Source: Firmicutes bacterium ADurb.Bin467
Lineage (GTDB): Bacteria > Bacillota > Clostridia > Christensenellales > Aristaeellaceae
Assembly: GCA_002068815.1 (NCBI GenBank)
Contig: MWAC01000071.1
Location: 1-6,987 of the forward strand
Direction of reading: 5' to 3'
Length of the DNA: 6,987 nucleotides
Under the pieces are notes generated by a model. It worked only from the letters and a program-made list of their open reading frames with translations, made no database searches and was not told the origin of the DNA. The position numbers and the translations under genes are program-made. This document shows positions 1 to 6,987 of the stretch, piece after piece. The first letter of the stretch is position 1; every line of letters begins with the position of its first letter.

Positions 1-1383
1 GCCGCGACGGTCGCGCAGGACGGAAAGATCACCGCCGTCGCCCCCGGCACCGCGACGATCACCGCGCGCACCTACAACGGAAAGACCGCGACCTGCGCGG
101 TGACCGTCGTCGTCGAGCCGGACAAGCTGACGCTGCCGGTCTCCGCGGGCACGCTCGGCGTCGGCCAGCAATACGTGCTCGTCGGCACGCTCGACAACGG
201 GCAGGGCAGCGAGGCGCTTGCGTTCAGGTCCGACAACCCGGCCGTCGCCTCGGTCAACGAGCAGGACGGCACGATCACCGCGAAGCGCATAGGCTTCGCG
301 ACGATCACGGCGACCGCCTACAACGCGGCGCTCGACGACCCCGACCTGATCAAGGCGTTCTCCGTCGCGGTCGTCGGCGCGCCGGCTTCGGTGCGCTTCG
401 CGGCGAGCTCGCTCTCGCTCGCGATCGGCCAGACGTACCTTCTGCCGGGCATCGTGCCGACCGGCACCGCGGCGGGCATGACCTACAAGTCCAGCAAGGA
501 CAGCGTCGCGGGCGTCAGCGCGGCCGGCCTGATCTCGGCGAAGAAGACCGGAACCGCCTACATAACCGTCGCGACGCACAACGGAAAGACCGCGACCTGC
601 AAGGTGACGGTCAAGAAGGCGCCCTCGTCGATCAAATTGAACGCCTCGAGCGTGCGGCTCGGCGTCGGGAACACGTTCCAGTTGAGCTACAAATTGACGA
701 GCGGCACCGCGTCGACCGTCGGCTTCACGACGAGCAACGCGTCGGTCGCGACCGTCGCGCCGGACGGCCTCGTCACGTGCGCGGCGAGCTCCGGAAGCGC
801 CGTCATCACCGCCCGGACGCACAACGGCAAGACCGCGAGATGCACGGTGTACGCGTACGCCGCGCCCGCGTCCGTGCGGCTCAACGACTGGTTCCTCGAC
901 CTGGGCGTCGGCCAGAGCTACCAGTTGAGCGGCGGCGTGTACGACGGCCTCGGGACCGACGTGCGCTCGATCACGACGCACTACAGGTTCTCCTCGAGCG
1001 ATTCCTCGGTCGTCTCCGTGACGTCGGGCGGCAAGCTGCTCGCCAGGAAGGTCGGCTCGGCGGTCATCGAGCTCAAGACGTACAACGGGCTCTCGACCTC
1101 GTGCCTCGTGTCCGTCGCGAAGGCGCCCAGCCGCGTGACGATTCTGTATTTGGGCACGTCGGTCAACAACCGCACCGGCACGATGTACGTCGGGGGGACG
1201 CTGCAATTGACGGCGGAAGTGCCCGCGGGCGCCGGCGGCGGCTACGCGTTCGCCAGCAGCAACAGCCGCATCGCGAGCATCGACAAGTTCACCGGCCTCG
1301 TGACCGCGCACCGCAGGGGCACGGTGACGATCGGCGTCAAGACGTACAACGGAAAGACGGCGAAGTGCAAGATACGCGTGCTA
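1..1383 (+). repeat. Tandem Ig-like domain repeats (1 partial + 5 complete units)
   Basis: Unit boundaries, taken at the recurrent 'A-P-(A/S)-S/R-V' opening, fall near 115, 379, 619, 862 and 1123, giving units of about 88, 80, 81, 87 and 87 codons; bases 1-114 are the end of an earlier unit. The closing motif Asn-Gly-Lys-Thr-Ala-x-Cys is kept even at DNA level: 76-96 and 580-600 are identical over 21 bases, and related copies lie near 820-843 and 1345-1368. The second unit (115-378) diverges at its end and lacks the NGKTAxC motif. The pattern fits duplication followed by divergence within one gene. Confidence 0.85.
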
Positions 1384-1386
1384 TAA
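1..1386 (+). CDS. BIG_2 Ig-like repeat surface protein, C-terminal part (5' end outside window)
   Basis: The frame is open from base 1 to a TAA at 1384-1386, so about 461 codons are visible and the true start lies upstream; the GTG at 100 is an internal valine. The protein is a tandem array of ~80-90 residue bacterial Ig-like domains of the BIG_2 type. Each has a 'A-P-x-S-V-x-L' opening strand, a 'L-x-V-G-x-x-Y-x-L' strand, a 'F-x-S-S-N-x-S-V-A-S-V' strand, a 'G-x-I-T-A-x-x-x-G-x-A-x-I' strand and a closing 'T-Y-N-G-K-T-A-x-C-x-V-x-V'. Such domains usually form rigid stalks in secreted or cell-surface adhesins and enzymes. The visible end stops right after the last Ig domain, with no LPXTG motif, SLH domain or membrane segment, so any anchor or catalytic part would have to be N-terminal and out of view. 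Substrate or partner cannot be told. Domain family confidence is high; role is inferred. Confidence 0.9.
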   Translation, partial: AATVAQDGKITAVAPGTATITARTYNGKTATCAVTVVVEPDKLTLPVSAGTLGVGQQYVLVGTLDNGQGSEALAFRSDNPAVASVNEQDGTITAKRIGFATITATAYNAALDDPDLIKAFSVAVVGAPASVRFAASSLSLAIGQTYLLPGIVPTGTAAGMTYKSSKDSVAGVSAAGLISAKKTGTAYITVATHNGKTATCKVTVKKAPSSIKLNASSVRLGVGNTFQLSYKLTSGTASTVGFTTSNASVATVAPDGLVTCAASSGSAVITARTHNGKTARCTVYAYAAPASVRLNDWFLDLGVGQSYQLSGGVYDGLGTDVRSITTHYRFSSSDSSVVSVTSGGKLLARKVGSAVIELKTYNGLSTSCLVSVAKAPSRVTILYLGTSVNNRTGTMYVGGTLQLTAEVPAGAGGGYAFASSNSRIASIDKFTGLVTAHRRGTVTIGVKTYNGKTAKCKIRVL

Positions 1387-1399
1387 GCCGAAGACAAGC

Positions 1400-1430
1400 G
1401 CGGGAACCCCAACGGGGCTCCCGCAATTTT
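1400..1430 (+). terminator. Intrinsic terminator of the Ig-repeat gene
   Basis: A GC-rich hairpin begins 13 bases after the stop codon. The left arm GCGGGA-A-CCCC (1400-1410) pairs with GGGG-C-TCCCGC (1414-1424), with one A/C mismatch and a 3-base loop, and is followed by AATTTTT. This is a standard Rho-independent terminator for the + strand. It sits between convergent genes; read on the - strand it has an A-run before the stem but no clear U-run after it, so it would be at best a weak terminator for the mrp transcript. Confidence 0.85.
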
Positions 1431-1441
1431 TATGCGATTTG

Positions 1442-2269
1442 CTAAACCATCGGCCCCAGTATCGCGTCGGCGATCGGCTCGAGCCAGTCGCCCTCGAACA
1501 GCTCGACCATGCCCCGGTCGGTCGCGGCGGCGAGCTTCGGGTTCAGCGGCAGCCGCGCATGCGCCGGGATGAACAGCTCCGAGGCGATCTCCTCCGCGCG
1601 GCTCGGGCCGAACACATCGTGGACCTTTCCGCAGTTGTCGCACTGGAAGCCGGACATGTTCTCCACGAGGCCGAGCACCGGGATGTTCATCATCTCGGCC
1701 ATGCGCGCGGCCTTTTTGACGATCATGCCGACGAGCTCCTGCGGCGAGGTGACGAGTATCACGCCGTCGACCGGCAGCGACTGGAACACCGTCAGCGGCA
1801 CGTCGCCGGTTCCCGGCGGCATGTCGACGAACAGCACGTCGATATCTCCCCACTGGACGTCCGTCCAGAACTGCTTGACCGTCCCCGCGATGATCGGCCC
1901 GCGCCAGACGACCGGGTCGGTCTCGTCCTCGAGCAAGAGGTTCAGGCTCACGACCTCGATGCCGGTCCTCGTGCGCGCGGGGAGCAGCCCCTCGTCGGTT
2001 CCGGTCAACTGCCCGGACACGCCGAACGCCTTCGGGATCGAGGGCCCGGTGATGTCCGCGTCGAGTATCGCGACCGAGAGCCCGCGCCGCCGGGCGCTGA
2101 CCGCGAGCAGCGACGTGACGAGCGACTTTCCGACGCCGCCCTTGCCGCTGATGACGCCGATCACCCTCCGGACGTTGCTCCTCGGGTTCGCCTCCGCGCG
2201 GAAGTCCGCCGTGCGGCTCTCGCAGCTCTTCGAACAGGACCCGCAGTCGTGCGTGCAGCTCTCGCTCAT
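1442..2269 (-). CDS. mrp: Mrp/ApbC-type P-loop ATPase, iron-sulfur cluster carrier
   Basis: A 275-residue cytosolic P-loop NTPase of the Mrp/Nbp35 class, proteins that bind an Fe-S cluster at a dimer interface and pass it to target apoproteins. Visible motifs are the deviant Walker A GKGGVGKS (42-49), DADITGPS (70-77), DMPPGTGD (149-156), and the CxxC pair C210/C213 inside ENMSGFxCxxCG, which in this family bridges the cluster between subunits. The N-terminus carries four clustered cysteines (C5, C9, C12, C16; CX3CX2CX3C) that could hold a second cluster. No N-terminal DUF59 domain is present, as in short Mrp forms. ATG at 2269 overlaps the TGA of the upstream gene as ATGA, which suggests translational coupling; a GGAGG lies about 12 bases upstream of the start. 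Stop is TAG at 1444-1442. Family assignment is firm; the specific client proteins are unknown. Confidence 0.93.
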   Translation of the reverse strand: MSESCTHDCGSCSKSCESRTADFRAEANPRSNVRRVIGVISGKGGVGKSLVTSLLAVSARRRGLSVAILDADITGPSIPKAFGVSGQLTGTDEGLLPARTRTGIEVVSLNLLLEDETDPVVWRGPIIAGTVKQFWTDVQWGDIDVLFVDMPPGTGDVPLTVFQSLPVDGVILVTSPQELVGMIVKKAARMAEMMNIPVLGLVENMSGFQCDNCGKVHDVFGPSRAEEIASELFIPAHARLPLNPKLAAATDRGMVELFEGDWLEPIADAILGPMV

Positions 2270-2748
2270 TTTCCGTCATCTCCTCCGCGTATTGTATCCT
2301 CGCCGACCGGATCCATCCCCATCAGCTCCGCCTTCATGCGCACCATCGGGTAGATGTCCTCGAGCGGCGCCGTGTCCTCCAGAACCGTCTTGATCCACTT
2401 GACGCCGTCGAAGATCGCGGCGGAGCGGTAGTGGACGTGCGCGGCGGGGGTAAACTTCTCCCAGTTTCGCTCGAATTCCTCGCGCTCGCGCGCGTCCAGG
2501 AGCAGGAGCAGGGACAGCTTCCCCTCGCGCAGGTGCGCGGAGCACAGCCGCTTCTCCGCCTCGAAGAACAGGCAGTCGAACGCGTCGCGCTGATCGCTGT
2601 AGCGCCAGCGTTCCTCCGCCTGATAGTTGGCGTGGATAAAGTCGCGAATCGCCTTCAGCGCCGGATACGCGCGCTCCCGGAGCAGCGCGTGCAGCTCCTC
2701 CTCGGTGGGCGCGACGTACACGAGCGTGTAGAGAAGCTCTCTTTCCAT
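2266..2748 (-). CDS. Conserved hypothetical protein, possibly DUF3788-like
   Basis: A 160-residue soluble protein with no signal peptide or membrane segment. The C-terminal half contains a hydrophobic strand (LSLLLLLD, ~78-85), an E/R-rich helix, then 'F-D-G-x-K-W-I' (113-119) and an acidic 'LEDIYPMVRMKAE' stretch. That order (hydrophobic strand, helix, DG-x-KW, 'edi..l...K') resembles DUF3788, but I could not run a profile search, so this is tentative. The tail (about 145-160) is Gly/Asp-rich and probably disordered. Start ATG at 2748 is preceded by GGAGGG with 6-7 bases spacing, and a strong promoter lies just upstream. It is the first gene of the unit, overlapping mrp by 4 bp, so the two are made from one message. 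This linkage hints at, but does not show, a shared role. Confidence 0.8.
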   Translation of the reverse strand: MERELLYTLVYVAPTEEELHALLRERAYPALKAIRDFIHANYQAEERWRYSDQRDAFDCLFFEAEKRLCSAHLREGKLSLLLLLDAREREEFERNWEKFTPAAHVHYRSAAIFDGVKWIKTVLEDTAPLEDIYPMVRMKAELMGMDPVGEDTIRGGDDGK

Positions 2749-2773
2749 ATTTTACCCTCCAAACGTAAAATTT

Positions 2774-2802
2774 ATCGTACCACAACCGCCGTACATTGTC
2801 AA
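2774..2802 (-). promoter_or_regulatory. Sigma-70 promoter for the DUF3788-like/mrp unit
   Basis: Read on the minus strand: -35 TTGACA (2802-2797, perfect consensus), a 17-base spacer, and -10 TACGAT (2779-2774, 4 of 6). Transcription would start about 18-20 bases upstream of the ATG at 2748, with the GGAGGG ribosome binding site between. Spacing and position fit a housekeeping promoter well. Confidence 0.8.
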
Positions 2803-2849
2803 TATATGTTGCACAGATGGGAAATTATCCATAAAATCTCTGTTGCCTC

Positions 2850-2865
2850 CGCGCAATATTGTGCG
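2850..2865. promoter_or_regulatory. Operator-like palindrome in divergent promoter region
   Basis: CGCGCAATATTGTGCG is a 16-base dyad with 7 of 8 pairs matching around a perfect CAATATTG core. It lies between the two divergent promoters, about 48 bases upstream of the -35 of the minus-strand unit and about 20 bases upstream of the -35 of the plus-strand DUF4867-type gene. Position and symmetry suit a dimeric regulator site, but no regulator gene is in view and a chance palindrome cannot be excluded. Confidence 0.35.
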
Positions 2866-2885
2866 CCGGAGCGGCACAAAAAATC

Positions 2886-2914
2886 TGGACTTGCCGGCCG
2901 CGAAATGGTAGAAT
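2886..2914 (+). promoter_or_regulatory. Extended -10 promoter of the DUF4867-type gene
   Basis: -35-like TGGACT (2886-2891, 4 of 6), a 17-base spacer, and -10 TAGAAT (2909-2914, 5 of 6) preceded by TGG, which makes an extended -10 (TGN). The start would fall near 2920, followed by an AAGGAGG ribosome binding site at 2931-2937. Confidence 0.7.
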
Positions 2915-2944
2915 GGGAGGACAAGATTTGAAGGAGGAACCGCA

Positions 2945-3565
2945 ATGGTCATCAATTCGATTTTCGATCCGTCGTTCAAAGCGTACGGCGCCGTGCACGC
3001 GGGCTTCGACACCAAAGAGCTTCTCGACGCGCTCGAAAAGACGCCCGCGCCGGAAAGCGTCGTCTACGAGCCGAGCGTTCCGGAGCTCGAGGCGCTGCCG
3101 GCGTTTCGGGAGTTCCGCGAGAAGCTGTTCGGCGGCATGCCGATACAGTTCGGCTACTGCAACGGCGAAAACCATCTGCTCAACTGCGTCGAGTACCACC
3201 GGGACAGCGAATTCGCGCTCGCCGCGACCGACCTGATCCTCTTGCTCGGAAAGCAGCAGGACATCGAGCCGGAGACCTTCCGCTACGACACCGCAAAGAT
3301 CGAGGCGTTCATGGTGACGAAGGGCACGCTCTACGAGCTGTACGCGACGACTCTGCACTACGCGCCCATCGGCGCCGGCGGCAAGTTCCGCTGCCTGATC
3401 GTGCTGCCGCGGCACACGAACTTCCCGCTCGCGTTCGACCCCGGCAAGGTCGGCGAGGCGAAGCTCCTGACGCACGTGAACAAGTGGCTGATCGCGCACC
3501 CGGACAGCCCCGAGGCGAAGGGCGGCGCGCACGTAGGCCTCGCCGGGGAAAATATCGCGATCTGA
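2945..3565 (+). CDS. DUF4867-type protein, possibly cupin-like
   Basis: A 206-residue soluble protein, recognised from its overall pattern as DUF4867-type, a family of about 200 residues with no assigned reaction. The central block 'GYCNGENHLLNCVEYHRDSEF' begins at residue 70. It is followed by a Leu-rich strand, 'LYELYATTLHYAPI' (129-142), 'RCLIVLPRHTN' (149-159), 'LLTHVNKWLIAHPDS' (174-188) and a terminal 'GLAGENI'. Residues His77, Glu83, His85 and His138 are spaced in a way that could make a metal site in a cupin-like barrel; this is inference. The ATG at 2945 follows AAGGAGG with 7 bases spacing. It has its own promoter and lies 125 bp upstream of argG, which has a separate promoter, so there is no strong reason to link it to arginine synthesis. 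No intrinsic terminator with a U-run follows it. Confidence 0.8.
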   Translation: MVINSIFDPSFKAYGAVHAGFDTKELLDALEKTPAPESVVYEPSVPELEALPAFREFREKLFGGMPIQFGYCNGENHLLNCVEYHRDSEFALAATDLILLLGKQQDIEPETFRYDTAKIEAFMVTKGTLYELYATTLHYAPIGAGGKFRCLIVLPRHTNFPLAFDPGKVGEAKLLTHVNKWLIAHPDSPEAKGGAHVGLAGENIAI

Positions 3566-3593
3566 TCCGGGGGGCGCCGCACAATTTAACACA

Positions 3594-3650
3594 TTTTATA
3601 CGCGATTATGCGAAGAAGTGCTTGCTTTTTCCGCAAAATCGCGTATAATA
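3594..3650. repeat. Long inverted repeat enclosing the argG promoter
   Basis: Two 19-base arms match at 17 of 19 positions as reverse complements: 3594-3612 and 3632-3650, with an 11-base perfect core TATACGCGATT / AATCGCGTATA, separated by 19 bases. The -35 of argG (3622-3627) lies in the spacer and the -10 (3644-3649) lies inside the right arm. No U-run follows the right arm, so it is not a normal terminator for the upstream gene. A regulator binding both arms, or a hairpin in read-through RNA, are the two plausible readings. Confidence 0.7.
3622..3649 (+). promoter_or_regulatory. Sigma-70 promoter of argG
   Basis: -35 TTGCTT (3622-3627, 4 of 6), a 16-base spacer, and a perfect -10 TATAAT (3644-3649). 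Expected start near 3656, giving a leader of about 35 bases before the GTG at 3691. It is embedded in the inverted repeat 3594-3650. Confidence 0.8.
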
Positions 3651-3655
3651 TGCGG

Positions 3656-3674
3656 CATGGATCGTATATTCATG
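3656..3674. promoter_or_regulatory. Candidate ArgR box at the argG transcription start
   Basis: CATGGAT-CGTAT-ATTCATG is a dyad with 6 of 7 pairs matching. The half site ATTCATG equals the half site of the known ArgR/AhrC box (TGAAT...ATTCA type). The spacer is 5 bases where the classic box has 4, so the match is imperfect. It overlaps the predicted transcription start, where a repressor would block initiation, and argG is a classic ArgR target. No ArgR gene is in view. Confidence 0.4.
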
Positions 3675-3690
3675 CAAGGAGGTCGTTCCC

Positions 3691-4905
<1,215 letters not shown>

Positions 4906-4914
4906 TCCAACGCG

Positions 4915-4946
4915 CGGGCTGCCGGGCAACGCCGACAGCCCGTTTT
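4915..4946 (+). terminator. Terminator-like hairpin between argG and argH
   Basis: CGGGCTG (4915-4921) pairs perfectly with CAGCCCG (4936-4942); an inner GGC-AAC-GCC stem (4925-4933) extends it, and TTTT follows at 4943-4946. This has the form of an intrinsic terminator or mRNA-end hairpin. The U-run is short, and the argH ribosome binding site begins only 3-4 bases later, so it may be a partial terminator or a processing/stability hairpin that sets the argG:argH ratio. Confidence 0.65.
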
Positions 4947-4949
4947 CAT

Positions 4950-4954
4950 GGAGG
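4950..4954 (+). promoter_or_regulatory. argH ribosome binding site (decides start)
   Basis: GGAGG lies 5 bases before the ATG at 4960. The in-frame ATG at 4948 overlaps this site and has nothing suitable upstream except the hairpin and U-run, so the 4960 start is preferred. Confidence 0.8.
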
Positions 4955-4959
4955 AACAT

Positions 4960-6333
<1,374 letters not shown>

Positions 6334-6355
6334 GCGCATATTCAACACCCCCTTC

Positions 6356-6384
6356 TTGGAAATTTGCCGTTGATGGTATATAAT
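6356..6384 (+). promoter_or_regulatory. Sigma-70 promoter of malQ
   Basis: -35 TTGGAA (6356-6361, 4 of 6), a 17-base spacer, and a perfect -10 TATAAT (6379-6384). Transcription would start near 6391; AAGGAGGG (6404-6411) is the ribosome binding site, 6 bases before the ATG at 6418. A 9-base inverted repeat (CTTGGAAAT 6355-6363 and ATTTCCAAG 6398-6406) flanks the promoter core. Confidence 0.8.
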
Positions 6385-6417
6385 GGTCGTGGAGGCCATT
6401 TCCAAGGAGGGTTTTTC

Positions 6418-6744
6418 ATGCGCCGAAGCGGCGTGCTCATGCACATCACCTCGCTCCCATCCCCCGGCGGCATCGGCACGCTCGGGCGCGCGGCCTACGA
6501 GTTCGTCGGCTTCATGGCGCGCGCGGGGCTGTCGGTCTGGCAGATGCTGCCGATCGGGCCGACCGGCTACGGCGAGTCGCCCTACCAGTCCGCCTCGACG
6601 CACGCGGGAAACCCGATGCTGATCGATCTCCCTCTGCTCGCAGAGGAGGGGCTGCTCCGCGCGGAGCTTCCGGAGCTCCCGGGCGACCCTTCGAAGGCCG
6701 ATTTCGACGCCGTTCGGCGGGAAAAGGAAAAGCAGCTGCGGCTG
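6418..6744 (+). CDS. malQ: 4-alpha-glucanotransferase (amylomaltase), N-terminal fragment
   Basis: The first ~109 codons encode the start of a GH77 4-alpha-glucanotransferase, which moves alpha-1,4-glucan segments between maltodextrins or glycogen-derived chains in the cytosol. Recognisable are 'RRSGVLMHITSLPSPGGIGTLG' at the N-terminus, 'WQMLPIGPTGYGESPYQS' (41-58) and 'AGNPMLIDL' (63-71), all strongly conserved and part of the barrel and substrate cleft. The segment then runs 'PSKADFDAVRREKEKQLRL', as expected for the linker before the next helix. The catalytic Asp/Glu residues lie further on and are absent here, because near residue 107-111 the frame turns into an unrelated protein (see 6745-6987). 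Promoter and ribosome binding site are intact. The intact gene presumably exists in the source organism at ~500 residues. Confidence 0.9.
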
Positions 6745-6987
6745 TCGTCAATCGACGCGATCGAGATCGATGAGCCGCTGTTCGAGGCGCTGGCGCATGA
6801 ACCGCGGATTGCGCCGCATCTTCACCTGTCCTTCCAGTCGGGCGACGACATGATCCTGAAACGCATGAAGCGCCGTCATTCGCGGCAGGATGCGATCGAC
6901 CTTTGCCTGCGCCTGCGCGCGGCGCGGCCGGAGATAGCGTTCGGGGCCGATCTGATCGCTGGCTTCCCGACGGAAACGGACGAGATG
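6745..6987 (+). CDS. mtaB: MtaB-type tRNA methylthiotransferase, internal fragment joined in frame to malQ
   Basis: Residues 110-190 of the open frame encode the middle of a radical-SAM methylthiotransferase: 'SSIDAIEID', 'PHLHLSFQSGDDMILKRMK' (133-151) and 'GADLIAGFPTET' (176-187). These are hallmarks of MtaB, which adds a methylthio group to threonylcarbamoyl-adenosine 37 of tRNA; the DDMILKRMKRRHSR form is like alphaproteobacterial homologues. The N-terminal UPF0004 domain and the CxxxCxxC cluster motif that should precede this block are missing, so it cannot be an intact gene, and no start codon or ribosome binding site belongs to it. The frame is open to the window end. Codon use shifts: none of its 9 leucines use CTC, against 7 of 15 in the malQ part. 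Most likely the product of a chimeric join, not a real fusion. Confidence 0.85.

Noticed and set aside
1..1383. Repeated 21-base word in the Ig gene as a possible CRISPR or mobile repeat
   Set aside because: The copies fall at the same place in each protein domain and keep the reading frame, so they reflect domain duplication.
1242..2279. 345-codon minus-strand frame overlapping mrp and the Ig-repeat gene end
   Set aside because: It is out of frame with the clear mrp gene, Arg-rich without motifs, and runs through the terminator into the opposite-strand gene.
3552..3563. ATCGCGAT near the end of the DUF4867-type gene, similar to the arms of the argG inverted repeat
   Set aside because: It lies in coding sequence (codons for Asn-Ile-Ala-Ile) and matches the arms only in the CGCG core, so chance is a sufficient explanation.
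3563..3593. Possible terminator after the DUF4867-type gene (GGGGGGCGCC)
   Set aside because: Only a short self-complementary GGCGCC and no U-run; no stable stem could be drawn.
4948..4959. Upstream in-frame ATG for argH
   Set aside because: It overlaps the ribosome binding site of the ATG at 4960 and has no site of its own; the protein family starts at MKLWQGR.

Overview
The window reads as chromosomal DNA from a high-GC bacterium, most likely an uncultured member of the Clostridia. This rests on strongly G/C-ending codons, strong AAGGAGG-type ribosome binding sites, sigma-70 type promoters with AT-rich spacers, and family types typical of that group (a BIG_2 repeat surface protein, a short Mrp with an N-terminal cysteine cluster, a DUF4867-type protein). 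The assignment is an inference and is not precise below class level. No CRISPR array, tRNA, rRNA, insertion sequence or phage gene was seen.

Layout. (1) Positions 1-1386 (+): the C-terminal part of a large repeat protein, with one partial and five complete bacterial Ig-like (BIG_2) domains, closed by an intrinsic terminator at 1400-1430. (2) Positions 2748-1442 (-): a two-gene, translationally coupled unit. A small hypothetical protein (tentatively DUF3788-like) overlaps by 4 bp the gene for an Mrp/ApbC-type P-loop ATPase, the class of iron-sulfur cluster carriers. A near-consensus promoter drives it. (3) Positions 2749-2944: a divergent promoter region with an operator-like palindrome. (4) Positions 2945-3565 (+): a DUF4867-type protein with its own extended -10 promoter. 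(5) Positions 3691-6333 (+): argG and argH, the last two steps of arginine synthesis (citrulline + aspartate to argininosuccinate, then to arginine + fumarate). The argG promoter lies inside a long inverted repeat and is followed by an ArgR-box-like dyad at the expected transcription start. A terminator-like hairpin separates argG from argH. (6) Position 6418 to the window end (+): a promoter, a ribosome binding site and the first ~109 codons of a 4-alpha-glucanotransferase (malQ).

The main anomaly is at the right end. Around 6736-6750 the malQ reading frame changes, without a stop or frameshift, into the middle of a different protein: the radical-SAM part of a tRNA methylthiotransferase of MtaB type, in a version resembling alphaproteobacterial homologues. 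Leucine codon choice changes at the same place. The simplest explanation is a chimeric join (misassembly, or two genomes fused at a short shared word), not a real fusion enzyme.

I found no convincing new biological system. The items most worth checking are the chimeric junction, the inverted repeat around the argG promoter with the adjacent ArgR-like dyad, and the hairpin between argG and argH.
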